Shown piece by piece: positions 53,540 through 61,991 of a stretch of 64,000 nucleotides of DNA. The position numbers and the translations under genes were made by a program. Each line of letters begins with the position of its first letter. The stretch's first letter is position 1. The notes below the pieces were generated by a model, which searched no databases, had not been told where the DNA came from, and saw nothing but the letters and a program-made list of their open reading frames with translations. The stretch comes from Bifidobacterium sp. ESL0728 (GTDB lineage: Bacteria; Actinomycetota; Actinomycetes; Actinomycetales; Bifidobacteriaceae): the NCBI RefSeq assembly GCF_029392015.1, contig NZ_CP113925.1, forward strand, positions 248,001-312,000. The letters run 5' to 3'.

Positions 53540-54766
53540 ATGTCGCTAAAAGCAGCAATGAAGCTACCAACAATTACGGCGATTAGAGCCTACAGTATGG
53601 GTGGTGCCGCTGCCAAGATCCAAGGGCAAGGTGGTGGCGATTACCACGATCAGCCCAAGGGCCATTGGATTGACAACCATATTGCGACCCCGATGAGCAA
53701 GTATAAGGAATACGAGCAGTCTCGTCAGTCCTTCGGCCTTAACGTGCTGGGCACGCTGGTGGTCGTGGTTGAGGCTTCCGATGGGACCAAAGGTTTTGCC
53801 ATCTCAACGGCAGGACAGGTTGGCTGCTTCATCGTCGAGAAGCATCTGAACCGCTTTGTTGAGGGCAAGCGCGTTGATCAGATCAAGCTGATTCACGACC
53901 AGATGCTCAATTCCACTTGGTTCTATTCCGGTGGCGGCGGTGTTGTGATGAACACGATTTCCTGCGTCGACTTGGCGCTGTGGGATCTTTACGGCAAGGT
54001 CATTGGTCTGCCCGTTTACAAGATTCTCGGTGGCGCGGTGCGCGATGAGATTCACTTCTATGCGACCGGCGATCGTCCTGATCTGGCGAAGAAACTGGGC
54101 TTTATCGGCGGCAAGATGACGACGCATTGGAGCTCTGCCTTTGGTGACGAGGGCATCCACAAGGATATCGAGCGTCTTAAGGGCATGCGTGAGAAGGTCG
54201 GCGATGATTTCTGGCTGATGTTCGATTGCTGGATGAGCCAGGACGTTAATTACGCTACGAAGCTCGCAAAGGCGGCTGAGCCTTACAAGCTCAAGTGGCT
54301 CGAAGAGTGCTTCCCGCCGGCTGATGTTGAAAGCTATCGTAAGCTCAAGCCCAATATGCCGAAGGGCATGATGATGACCACGGGCGAGCACACCGGTAAC
54401 CTCATGGCGTTCAAGGAACTGTGCGAGGCCGGCGTTGACATCCTGCAGCCGGATGTCGGCTGGTGCGGCGGCATCACCTCGCTGTGCGAGATCGCCGCTT
54501 TGGCGAAGTCGCATGGCCAGCTGGTGGTTCCTCATGGCTCCTCCGTGTATTCGCACCATGCGGTCATCACCTTCACGAACACGCCGTTCAGCGAGATGCT
54601 CATGGTCGCTCCGAAGGCTGATCGCATTCGTCCGCAGTTCGACCCGGTCCTCATTGGCGAGCCTGTGCCTCATGACGGCATTATCACCGCTGAGGAGCTT
54701 GACAAGCCTGGTTTCGGCGTTGAGTTGAACACCAAGTGCCCGCTCGAGCGTCCTTACACGCACTGA
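53540..54766 (+). CDS. rhmD: L-rhamnonate dehydratase
   Basis: The 408-aa protein is an enolase-superfamily acid-sugar dehydratase. It has the capping-domain start [13 protein letters not shown] with GDYHDQ, metal ligands in [16 protein letters not shown] and TTGEHTGN, and the catalytic His in [12 protein letters not shown], all characteristic of rhamnonate dehydratases. It converts L-rhamnonate to 2-keto-3-deoxy-L-rhamnonate. The ATG at 53540 has GAAGGAGA upstream; the frame to 53450 is spurious extension. The KDR aldolase gene follows after 59 bp. Confidence 0.93.
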   Translation: MSLKAAMKLPTITAIRAYSMGGAAAKIQGQGGGDYHDQPKGHWIDNHIATPMSKYKEYEQSRQSFGLNVLGTLVVVVEASDGTKGFAISTAGQVGCFIVEKHLNRFVEGKRVDQIKLIHDQMLNSTWFYSGGGGVVMNTISCVDLALWDLYGKVIGLPVYKILGGAVRDEIHFYATGDRPDLAKKLGFIGGKMTTHWSSAFGDEGIHKDIERLKGMREKVGDDFWLMFDCWMSQDVNYATKLAKAAEPYKLKWLEECFPPADVESYRKLKPNMPKGMMMTTGEHTGNLMAFKELCEAGVDILQPDVGWCGGITSLCEIAALAKSHGQLVVPHGSSVYSHHAVITFTNTPFSEMLMVAPKADRIRPQFDPVLIGEPVPHDGIITAEELDKPGFGVELNTKCPLERPYTH

Positions 54767-54825
54767 TTTGCGTATGGGCGCCATCTTCAGGCAGATGAGA
54801 CGAATATTATAGGAAAGGAAAACCC

Positions 54826-55596
54826 GTGGAATATGCAAATCCACATAACGCCTTCAAAGAGGCGTTGAAAAGCGACCGGAAACTGTTGGGCCTGTGGCTC
54901 GCATTCGGATCGGCGACCGCTGCTGAAATCTCAGCGGACGCCGGGTTCGATTGGGTGCTGGTCGATGGCGAACATGGTCCGAACGATCTGACGACCATTC
55001 TCGAGCAGCTGCGCGCCCTTTATGGGTACCCGGTCAATCCGATCGTGCGACCGGCTAACTCCGATCCTGTGCTCATCAAGCAGGTCCTCGACCTTGGCGC
55101 CCAGACCTTGTTGTTGCCGATGGTCAACACTCGTGAACAAGCCGAAACAATGGTGCGTGCCGCTCATTATGCTCCAGAAGGCTTCCGAGGTGTAGGTGCC
55201 TCTTTGGCGCGTTCCGGGCGTTGGGGCCGGATTCCCGACTACATGCGCGTTGCCGCCGACGACATTTGCATCTTGGTGCAGGTGGAGACTAAGGAAGCGC
55301 TTGCGAATGTGGACGAGATTGCTTCCGTCGATGGCGTCGATGGCGTGTTCATCGGACCGGCTGATTTGTCGGCTTCCCTCGGTCATCCCGACGATGCTGA
55401 GAATCCGGATGTCCAAAAGTCGATTCACCATGCTTTCGATGTGATTGCTTCGCATGGCAAGGCTATAGGGTCGCTGGCTTTTGGCACGGATCTCGCCAAG
55501 AAGTATTTTGACTGGGGCGCGAATTTCGTTGCAGTCGCTGGGGACACTGATCTTTATGTGCATGCCCTGAGCGAGGAACTTGAGCAGTTCCGGTAG
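54826..55596 (+). CDS. rhmA: HpcH/HpaI aldolase, probable 2-keto-3-deoxy-L-rhamnonate aldolase
   Basis: The 256-aa protein has the class II HpcH/HpaI fold: GLWLAFGSATAAEI at the start, WVLVDGEHGPND with the active-site His, the metal-binding Glu in VQVETKEAL, and GPADLSASLG with the metal-binding Asp. In this context it should cleave KDR to pyruvate and L-lactaldehyde, as YfaU/RhmA does. The start has GGAAAGGAAAA upstream. It is co-directional with rhmD and the IclR gene. Other 2-keto acid aldolase activities are chemically close. Confidence 0.9.
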   Translation: MEYANPHNAFKEALKSDRKLLGLWLAFGSATAAEISADAGFDWVLVDGEHGPNDLTTILEQLRALYGYPVNPIVRPANSDPVLIKQVLDLGAQTLLLPMVNTREQAETMVRAAHYAPEGFRGVGASLARSGRWGRIPDYMRVAADDICILVQVETKEALANVDEIASVDGVDGVFIGPADLSASLGHPDDAENPDVQKSIHHAFDVIASHGKAIGSLAFGTDLAKKYFDWGANFVAVAGDTDLYVHALSEELEQFR

Positions 55597-55728
55597 TCGG
55601 ATAGCCATTATGCCTATGTCTGTCGGAAATCAATAAGTTCTAGTCAAAGAATATGGCCGTTGCGGTTTTGCTGCACGGCCATTTTCTGTATCGTGTTCGA
55701 GCGTTTATTAGACAAAGATGGATATATT

Positions 55729-56544
55729 ATGGAATATATGGATGGTAGTGAAGCTCCAGCAGGAACACAGACGTTGATGCATGGAATCGCCGTGTTGAAG
55801 GCGGTGTCAGATGGAGCCAGCAACCTCAAGGAGATTGTGGCTGCTACTCATTTGAATCGAAGCACCGCTCACCGATTGGTGCAGGCTTTGTGTAGCGAAC
55901 GTTTTCTGAGGGATGAAGGGAGAAGTGGTTTGAGCTTAGGCCCTGCTCTTATCGAGCTGGGATTTAAGGCGCGTGACAGTATCTCGATACAGGAAGTCGC
56001 CCACCCATACCTCGTCGATTTGAGTCATGAGACGAAAGATACGATTCATCTGGCCATAGAGAATTGCGGAAGCGTGCTTTACCTCGACAAGATACATGGC
56101 CAACGAGGTGTTGAAATTCGTTCGTGGCCGGGGTGCCGGATGCCGTTGACCTATACCGGCGTCGGCAAGGCTCTTCTTATTGATGACTCCAAGCGTTGGA
56201 CCTCCCAATACTTGCAGGATAGAAGTCTGCAGGATCGATCTCCCGAGCATGATTATGCCAATGCCAACGTTTTTGCCAACGCGATGGCAAAGTTCGCAAA
56301 ACAAGGGTTTGCCTACGATCTTGAAGAGAATCAGAAATATATTCGTTGCGTGGCGGCGCCTATCAAAGGGGTTGAAGGCAAAACAATCGCGGCTATATCG
56401 ATTTCCGCAATTGCCACGTTCATGCCAGCGCAGAGAATGCGTAAGCTTGGTGAGCGCATCAAACAGTATGCCAAGAAGATCTCTGAAGAGATGGGTTATA
56501 CGAGCTCCAATGACACTTCCACGGGCGCAGGCCAAAGAGACTGA
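55729..56544 (+). CDS. IclR-family regulator of rhamnonate genes
   Basis: This protein of about 271 aa has a winged helix (LKEIVAATHLNRSTAHRLVQAL, about residues 35-56) and the IclR effector domain (TYTGVGKALLIDD; RCVAAPIKGVEGKTIAAISISA). The frame is open to 55660 but the first 23 residues look unfamily-like, so ATG 55729 or 55738 is preferred. It lies 132 bp after rhmA and is the equivalent of E. coli YfaX/RhmR. It probably senses a pathway intermediate and controls the rhmT-rhmD spacer. Confidence 0.87.
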   Translation: MEYMDGSEAPAGTQTLMHGIAVLKAVSDGASNLKEIVAATHLNRSTAHRLVQALCSERFLRDEGRSGLSLGPALIELGFKARDSISIQEVAHPYLVDLSHETKDTIHLAIENCGSVLYLDKIHGQRGVEIRSWPGCRMPLTYTGVGKALLIDDSKRWTSQYLQDRSLQDRSPEHDYANANVFANAMAKFAKQGFAYDLEENQKYIRCVAAPIKGVEGKTIAAISISAIATFMPAQRMRKLGERIKQYAKKISEEMGYTSSNDTSTGAGQRD

Positions 56545-56704
56545 GCTTGTTCTTCCTATATAATGGTTTCGTCGCGTACGGAATTATAGAGAAACTGCTA
56601 TGGGGGATCGTTCACAGGTTTGTGAATAGTTGCTTCTGATGTTTGGGCGGTTTCCGATATTTTGCGCGTTGAAAAGACGATTTGGAAACGAATTAGGTTG
56701 GACG

Positions 56705-57700
56705 ATGACATTGCATTCGATGAACGGTAAGATCGACTCGGCTCTGTTCAAGGCTGTGCTCTGGGATATGGACGGCACGTTGATCGATTCCGAGCCCTAC
56801 TGGCATCAGGTTGAAATGGATATCGCCCGCGAGCATGGCGGCTATTGGAGCGAGGAGATCGGTTGGACCTGCTCGGGTAAGCCGGTGCCGCAGGTCGCTC
56901 AGCTCATGATTGATAAGGGCACCCGGTTGTCTGTCGCAGAAGTCGGCCGGTTGATGATCGAAGGCGTGGCGCGCATGGAAGCGGAACGTATGCCTTGGAT
57001 TGATGGGGTGGAAGATGTGCTGCGCTCGCTGATTGCGGCGGGTATTCCTTCAGTTCTGGTGACGGCATCGCCGCGACTCATGGCTGAAAACTTGGTGCGT
57101 CAGGCCCCCGAAGGCGCATTTGTAGGTTACGTCTGTGGCGAGGATGACCTCCCGAAAAAGCCGAATCCCGCGCCGTATCTTGCTGCCGCGGAAGTCATAG
57201 GAGTCCAAATTCCGAGCGATCTCGTAAAGGCCAATGGCTTGGCCGATTTTTCACTCGATCGCTCTGGTCGAAAGCGTAGTGTGGGCGGAACGAATGGTGC
57301 TGGCAAAACGAGACGTGCTGGCAAAACGAGACGTGCTGGCGAGACGAACTGTGCTGACAATGGGCAACGTGCTCCTGAGAGCAATAATGCCGGCAAGATA
57401 AACCGCGACGAGGAAGCGATTCGTGCTGATGAAGCGAGTCATACCGATGTCAACGATGCGGCTGTCGTCCCAACGTATGACGATTTCCTTCTTGCAATCG
57501 CAAGATGCGTGGCCATCGAGGATTCAATGACGGGCATCCAGTCCGCGGCCGCTTCCGGCGCGACGACCATTGCTCAGACCGGTTTTATCAAGACGGACAC
57601 GTCCGCCGGCCCCCAATTCGCTTCAATCAGTAGTTACGACGGCCTTACCGCCGAAGTCCTCAAACGTTATGTCGAGCAGCGGTTGGCTACTATGGAGTAA
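56705..57700 (+). CDS. HAD-family phosphatase with expanded repeat insertion
   Basis: This 331-aa protein has HAD motif I VLWDMDGTLIDSE, motif II LVTASPR, motif III lysine in DDLPKKPNPAP and motif IV in CVAIEDSMTGIQSA, so it belongs to the beta-phosphoglucomutase-like branch. Between motifs III and IV lies an extra stretch of about 85 residues that is not family-typical and contains nine hexapeptide-length repeats (RRAGKT-like) encoded by an 18-bp tandem repeat. The core is intact, so activity may persist with a protruding loop. The ATG at 56705 is a choice among several; 56720 is possible. Substrate unknown. Confidence 0.87.
   Translation: MTLHSMNGKIDSALFKAVLWDMDGTLIDSEPYWHQVEMDIAREHGGYWSEEIGWTCSGKPVPQVAQLMIDKGTRLSVAEVGRLMIEGVARMEAERMPWIDGVEDVLRSLIAAGIPSVLVTASPRLMAENLVRQAPEGAFVGYVCGEDDLPKKPNPAPYLAAAEVIGVQIPSDLVKANGLADFSLDRSGRKRSVGGTNGAGKTRRAGKTRRAGETNCADNGQRAPESNNAGKINRDEEAIRADEASHTDVNDAAVVPTYDDFLLAIARCVAIEDSMTGIQSAAASGATTIAQTGFIKTDTSAGPQFASISSYDGLTAEVLKRYVEQRLATME
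57289..57450 (+). repeat. 18-bp in-frame tandem repeat, 9 units, inside the HAD gene
   Basis: Units of 18 bp start at 57289 and run without indels to 57450. The second and third (AACGAGACGTGCTGGCAA type) are nearly identical and the outer ones are progressively diverged, which suggests stepwise expansion. Confidence 0.85.
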
Positions 57701-57774
57701 TGAAAAAGTTTCCGGCAAAATGTCGGAGACTCTTGCAAACACTCGCAAAACGGCATGGAAAAAGGGCTTCCGGG

Positions 57775-57814
57775 AAAATCCCGAAAACCCATATCGTGGA
57801 GCTGATGGTAATCG
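57775..57814. repeat. att-like 40-bp direct repeat, left copy (tRNA-Ala 3' end)
   Basis: These 40 bp are identical to 59566-59605, where they form the 3' end of tRNA-Ala and its terminator. Read leftward it again makes a terminator hairpin (GGTTTTCGGG / CCCGGAAGCC with TTTTT). It is a displaced tRNA-end duplication, as left by a site-specific integrant. Just inside, TGTGTACCT is repeated at 57860 and 57872. Confidence 0.85.
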
Positions 57815-57884
57815 CATAATCTGTTGATATTTCAACGATTACTGACCTTATTGAACTTTTGTGTACCTGTATGTGTACCTAAAG

Positions 57885-58757
57885 TCATTTTTTCGGCTCT
57901 TCAGACAGCTCATCGGTTGCATGTTCGAGACGTTCAAATACGGGTTGAATCAACGCGTATTCATCGGGATGTTTTTCAAGGAATGTCTGAATCTTTTCAA
58001 GGTTGTCGTCGAAGATTTGCTTTTGGTCAGAGGTTATGGCCTCGATATTTGTGGAATTAGCAAGTGCGTTTAGCAACTCTTCAATGGGTTGTTCGTTCAT
58101 GCTGGCTGTGTCGACTTCAACGGTTTCGATTATGTCGCCGTCGCGATTCGCAATGCTCGCCATGTCAATGTTACCGGTTTCCAAAAGCAGACGTAAGGTT
58201 TCGGGAATCTGCTGCATGGCCTTGTCGTGGTATGCGGGATCGGTCCAGCGCCCGCTCCCGTTGGTTTCGACCTGGCGTATGTAACGCATGACAATACCGG
58301 AGAGGGAAAGGGTCGGAGGAACGGCAAGGGCAATGAGCCGAGTATGGAATCCTGCCTGATGAAAGTCACGCAGCGTCTTGGCGTTGGAATCCGGATGATT
58401 GAAAGTCGTTTCGATGATAGTGTTTACGTGCCGGTGTCTCAAATAATCAAGGGACATGCCAACCCAAGCACCTGAAGCCTGACTCGTGGCCGAGGGCATC
58501 AGCAAAGGGTCAGTGTCCATCAGCTGGTCGTAGTCAGGATGATGAGTTCTTAAATCATCACCGTTTATCTCTATCGCGTTGTTCGCAGATGCTATGCTCG
58601 CGATGGCTTTGGTCTTCCCGGCTCCGGGCTGGGCACCGACCATAAACAAAACAGGCTGTTCAATTCTGGTCCTGCCTGCAATTTCTGAATCGAGAATGGG
58701 CGCTATTTCTGTATCGAAAATAGCTTGCAGGGTTGTGTCAGAGAGCATCCTGTTCAT
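57885..58757 (-). CDS. Zeta-type toxin kinase
   Basis: The 290-aa protein has Walker A MVGAQPGAGKT (K48), INGDDLRTHHPDY after it and IIETTFNHP, the arrangement of zeta/PezT toxins, which phosphorylate UDP-N-acetylglucosamine and block wall synthesis. Its C-terminal 70 residues are acidic and helical. The ATG shares one base with the stop of the preceding antitoxin gene (TGATG), so the two are translationally coupled. It lies inside the 40-bp repeat-bounded island. There is no sign of inactivation. Confidence 0.88.
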   Translation of the reverse strand: MNRMLSDTTLQAIFDTEIAPILDSEIAGRTRIEQPVLFMVGAQPGAGKTKAIASIASANNAIEINGDDLRTHHPDYDQLMDTDPLLMPSATSQASGAWVGMSLDYLRHRHVNTIIETTFNHPDSNAKTLRDFHQAGFHTRLIALAVPPTLSLSGIVMRYIRQVETNGSGRWTDPAYHDKAMQQIPETLRLLLETGNIDMASIANRDGDIIETVEVDTASMNEQPIEELLNALANSTNIEAITSDQKQIFDDNLEKIQTFLEKHPDEYALIQPVFERLEHATDELSEEPKK

Positions 58758-59074
58758 CAGACATATGCAACTTGTCGGTCGGATTTATCGTCGCGTTTAC
58801 CGGTGAGGCGCATCGCCAGTTCCTCAACCTGCAACAGCACAGATTGATCGTCGCACAGTTGACGCAATTGATTGGTCACATCGAGGACGGACTGCTTGTC
58901 GTTCGCATCGATGCCGGATACCCAGCGCCGTACGCCACTGATGTTTTTGAGCAAGGCCTCACGTTGATTCGTGTCAGAGGATTGCTTGAGTCTGCGCGAA
59001 TACTTTCCGACGAGCCGGTTCGCGGTTTCACGCATGGTGTCGTAAATCATGGGATCGTATGTCTCGGTACTCAT
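58757..59074 (-). CDS. Putative antitoxin partner of the zeta-type toxin
   Basis: The 105-aa protein is charged and helical (IYDTMRETANRLVGKYSRRLKQS; VLDVTNQLRQLCDDQSVLLQVEELAMRLTG). It has no recognised domain, but its size, its order before the toxin and the one-base overlap fit an epsilon/PezA-like antitoxin. No N-terminal DNA-binding motif is visible. GGAGG-like purines (GGTGGAGG) precede the ATG. Confidence 0.7.
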   Translation of the reverse strand: MSTETYDPMIYDTMRETANRLVGKYSRRLKQSSDTNQREALLKNISGVRRWVSGIDANDKQSVLDVTNQLRQLCDDQSVLLQVEELAMRLTGKRDDKSDRQVAYV

Positions 59075-59254
59075 TTCGCCTCCACCTTCATCCGATGAGT
59101 TGTCGTGCTATTGAATTCTAGGCTATCACTTTTGCGTCTCAACCAATTGTTGTGAAAGCAAAAACTTCCGTATCTTCATTTATCGTCTGGCTGTGTATTA
59201 AACCGAGGTAAGTTCTCTGCTATGATTCGTCAGTTGTTGGGAAGGAGATAACCC

Positions 59255-59542
59255 ATGAAGGACTACAGGGCAAAAGGCGGAGTCGAAGTCACCGACGAGA
59301 TGATCGACCAGTGGGACAGGGACGCCGATAACGGTGTCTACCATGGCACTCCCGGCAAGTTGATTGTCAACAAGCCGCTTGGTCGTCCGCCACTGTATGA
59401 GGAGCCGATGGTTCCGGTGACGTTCCGTATGCCGGGCAGCGAGCCGGAGGCGCTTCGCAAGGCCGCAGAGAAGCGTGGCGTGAGTTTTGCCGATTTCATG
59501 CGCGAAGCCTGCCACAGGGAGCTTGGACGGCAAAGCGCATAA
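59255..59542 (+). CDS. Ribbon-helix-helix-like small protein
   Basis: The 95-aa protein ends with VPVTFRMPGSEPEALRKAAEKRGVSFADFMREACHREL, a CopG/Arc-type ribbon-helix-helix pattern (beta strand, then two helices). Its first half is acidic, with EVTDEMIDQWDRDADNG and KPLGRPPLYEEP, a layout seen in many actinobacterial antitoxin-like proteins. GAAGGAG is upstream. It lies at the right end of the island, divergent from the zeta/antitoxin pair, and could regulate the island; no toxin partner is beside it. Confidence 0.8.
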   Translation: MKDYRAKGGVEVTDEMIDQWDRDADNGVYHGTPGKLIVNKPLGRPPLYEEPMVPVTFRMPGSEPEALRKAAEKRGVSFADFMREACHRELGRQSA

Positions 59543-59565
59543 GAGAACATAAAAAGGTTTCCGGT

Positions 59566-59605
59566 AAAATCCCGAAAACCCATATCGTGGAGCTGATGGT
59601 AATCG
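59566..59605. repeat. att-like 40-bp direct repeat, right copy overlapping tRNA-Ala
   Basis: Identical to 57775-57814. It covers the last 18 bases of the tRNA gene (59588-59605) plus the downstream terminator GGTTTTCGGG...CCGGAAACC followed by TTTTT on the minus strand. The two copies bound a 1.79-kb island. Confidence 0.85.
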
Positions 59606-59660
59606 AAACCACGACCTCTTCGATGCGAACGAAGCGCTCTACCAACTGAGCTACAGCCCC
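59588..59660 (-). tRNA. tRNA-Ala (anticodon CGC)
   Basis: Read on the minus strand, the 73-base gene folds as a cloverleaf: acceptor GGGGCTG/CAGCTCC with the alanine-identity pair G3-U70, D arm GCTC/GAGC, anticodon stem CTTCG/CGAAG with loop TTCGCAT (anticodon CGC), T arm GTGGT/ACCAT with loop TTCGATT, discriminator A. CCA is not encoded. Its 3' end is the integration target of the island. Confidence 0.93.
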
Positions 59661-60104
59661 ATGTTGCCTAAGTTCATCGCTCAAGACAACGTTACATATT
59701 CTAGTACAACCCAGTCCCAAGTACAATCCGGCGGGTTGCTGTTGCGCTGTGGTGGGTTTGCCGCGCGCTGTGGTGGGATGGGAAAGAATCGCGCCCAGTC
59801 GTCGAACAGAATCTTCGTTGTCCAACAATCGGGCGTAATCCAAGACTGTGATCCATCCCCCAAACCGGGACCAATCCCAAATCGGGGTGCAGTCCAAGCC
59901 GAGGTCCACTCCAAAACCGTGGTGCGGCCCAAAACCGTGGTGCGGCCCAAAAACCGGGGGTTTTTAAATCTTGGGCTTTGGTTGCGGCTACGCCTATGTG
60001 AGCGGTAACATAGATGCTGTAAGCTTGAAATATCAATAAAGATGGATGATTGCCGGTGACGTGGAAGTCACGTCTGTGGCGATTGTGATTGAAAGGAGCA
60101 TTCA
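59661..60104. repeat. Intergenic region with six 18-bp tandem repeats (59853-59960)
   Basis: Six units of 18 bp (59853, 59871, 59889, 59907, 59925, 59943), of the type CGGCCCAAAACCGTGGTG, are C/A-rich on the plus strand. A short direct repeat, GCGCTGTGGTGGG, also occurs twice (59743, 59766). The last 100 bp lead to araD, with AAAGGAG before its ATG. Confidence 0.8.
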
Positions 60105-60797
60105 ATGACTACGTTGGATGATTTCGAGCCCGAGGTCCGCGCCGAGGTCAAGCAGGTGCGCGAGGTCGTCGCCACGCTGCATGAGCAGCTTTTGAAGTGG
60201 AACCTGGTGGTATGGACGGCGGGCAATGTCTCACAGCGCTTGCGCACGGCCGATTTGATGGTCATCAAGCCCAGCGGCATGCGCTATGAGAGCCTGACGC
60301 CGGAATCGATGGTGGTCTGCGATCTGAACGGCGACCCGGTTGACGGCCTGGCCGCGCCGAGCTCCGATACCAAGTCGCACGCGTATATCTATCGCAATAT
60401 GTCTGACGTTTACGGTGTGGTGCATACGCATTCCACGTACGCTACGGCTTGGGCGGCCACCGGCCAGAACATCCCGTGCGGTCTGACGATGATGGGCGAC
60501 GAGTTCGGCGGCCCGGTTCCGGTCGGTCCGTTCGAGCTGATCGGCTCGGAGGCCATCGGCAAGGGCGTGGTGGATACACTCAAGAAGTATCCGCATTCGC
60601 CGGCCGTTTTGATGCAGAACCATGGTCCCTTCACCATCGGCAAGGATGCCGAGGCCGCCGTCAAGGCCGCTGCGATGACCGAAGAGGTGGCGCACACGAT
60701 GTGGGCCGCCCGCCAGATTGGCGACATCATCCCGATCGCGCAGGAAGACATCGATAAGTTGAACGACCGCTACCAGAACGTCTACGGCCAGCACTGA
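60105..60797 (+). CDS. araD: L-ribulose-5-phosphate 4-epimerase
   Basis: The 230-aa class II aldolase/epimerase-family protein has AGNVSQR (phosphate), IKPSG, SSDTKSHAYIY with VVHTHSTYATAWA (zinc His pair) and LMQNHGPF (third zinc His), the AraD pattern. It interconverts L-ribulose 5-phosphate and D-xylulose 5-phosphate, feeding the phosphoketolase shunt. No araA or araB is beside it. AAAGGAG supports the start. A long hairpin begins 3 bp after the stop. Confidence 0.93.
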   Translation: MTTLDDFEPEVRAEVKQVREVVATLHEQLLKWNLVVWTAGNVSQRLRTADLMVIKPSGMRYESLTPESMVVCDLNGDPVDGLAAPSSDTKSHAYIYRNMSDVYGVVHTHSTYATAWAATGQNIPCGLTMMGDEFGGPVPVGPFELIGSEAIGKGVVDTLKKYPHSPAVLMQNHGPFTIGKDAEAAVKAAAMTEEVAHTMWAARQIGDIIPIAQEDIDKLNDRYQNVYGQH

Positions 60798-60799
60798 AA

Positions 60800-60882
60800 A
60801 TATAGAGCGGCATCGCCCAGTCAGAGATTTCGACGTACCCTAAGTACGCCTTCATCTCTGGCTGAACGATGCCGCTCTATAT
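60800..60882 (+). terminator. Long 83-bp hairpin after araD
   Basis: Perfect 16-bp arms ATATAGAGCGGCATCG / CGATGCCGCTCTATAT (60800-60815, 60867-60882) continue inward with CAGTCAGAGAT / ATCTCTGGCTG and GTAC / GTAC, making an almost continuous cruciform. It has no T tract. Confidence 0.7.
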
Positions 60883-61084
60883 TTCCGGGTGAACTGTTAA
60901 AGACCTACTGAAGACTCGATGTACTTTTGTACACCTTCACCTTCCGGGGGGGGGTCTTTTGCCGCATGCGTTTTGTCAGTGCTGGTTCGGGGTGCTGTGG
61001 CGCGTACCTTCAACTCCGGTTGAACGATGCCGCTCTATACTTCCGGGTGAAATGTTAATGAGCTCTCTGCAGACTCGACGTACT
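60863..61084. repeat. Partial duplication of the araD hairpin arm, with a G9 run
   Basis: The sequence from TGAACGATGCCGCTCTATA to GACTCGAYGTACT at 60863 recurs at 61021 with a few changes (about 64 bp, 158 bp apart). Between them is a run of nine G (60946-60954). The rest, up to lutC at 61287, shows no gene. Confidence 0.7.
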
Positions 61085-61286
61085 ATTTGTGCGCTGTCGT
61101 CGAGGGCGACACGATGATGCACCCTATCCTGGACTGACTGATGCCGCACGTGAGTTATGACGGTCGGTAAATATCAGAAATAGCAATTGGGCACTCCCTC
61201 AAATATTCAAGGAGATGCCCAATTTATTATTTTCAGCTGTAATCTATCGTCTGTGACTAGTCAGGCGGCAGATGAACTGATATCAA

Positions 61287-61988
61287 TCACATGTCTTCGA
61301 CGACCAGATAGGTCATATCCAGCGGGCCGTGGACGCCCACGACCAGTACCATCTCGATATCGCCGGTCGATGAGGTGCCGGTGATGAAGTTGATGTTCGA
61401 AGTCTTGAGCTTGCCGGATTTCATGGCCGGCTCATAGTAATCCATCGCCTGACGGGTTCTCGGCACGATCTTCGACTTGCGAATGATGCTCAGGTAATGA
61501 ACCGGCAGGAAGTGGAAGGCGCGGCCCTGGCCAGGCGTGGTCGGGGCGGTAATGGTGCAGGATTCCGCGCACAGGAAGTCGGCGAAACCGATGGCCGCCT
61601 CCGAGTGGTTCGCGGTATCGATATTGACCTCGCGGCCAGCACCCGGAATCCAGAAGGAAGGCTTCGGGTCGAGCCCGTCGCGCCAAGCCTCAAGCCCGAA
61701 CGCCTGATAGTTCTCGTCATAGGTCGGCAGCAACAGTTTGCCGTCGGCCTTGGCAGCGATGAACTTATCGAGCGCCGCAGGCAGTCCGGCCTTGTCGGTC
61801 GTTTGGAAATCGACGTGGACGGCAGGAGCGTTCTTGCGCGCGATCTCGAGCAGCTCGTCCTGGGTATGCCCGGAAAGCGTGCTCTCTGGAAGATCGTTGA
61901 CCGGGGTCATCGGATGGTCTTTGAGCTGATGGCGCGGACGCCCGCTCTTGGCTGCTAGATAATCAAGAAATACTTCGCGATCTGTCAT
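61287..61988 (-). CDS. lutC: LutC-type lactate utilisation protein (LUD domain)
   Basis: The 233-aa LUD-domain protein (AVHVDFQTTDKAGLPAAL; AIGFADFLCAESCTI; IIRKSKIVPRTRQAMDYY; NINFITGTSSTGDIEMVLVVGVHGP) is the third subunit of the iron-sulfur L-lactate dehydrogenase complex LutABC. Its start is 3 bp after the lutB stop, so it is coupled to it. It completes a leftward lutA-lutB-lutC operon. Confidence 0.92.
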   Translation of the reverse strand: MTDREVFLDYLAAKSGRPRHQLKDHPMTPVNDLPESTLSGHTQDELLEIARKNAPAVHVDFQTTDKAGLPAALDKFIAAKADGKLLLPTYDENYQAFGLEAWRDGLDPKPSFWIPGAGREVNIDTANHSEAAIGFADFLCAESCTITAPTTPGQGRAFHFLPVHYLSIIRKSKIVPRTRQAMDYYEPAMKSGKLKTSNINFITGTSSTGDIEMVLVVGVHGPLDMTYLVVEDM

Positions 61989-61991
61989 TGC

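Noticed and set aside
57815..59565. Integrase or excisionase gene within the tRNA-bounded island
   Set aside because: The island's three coding genes account for the space, and no tyrosine or serine recombinase motif was seen on either strand.
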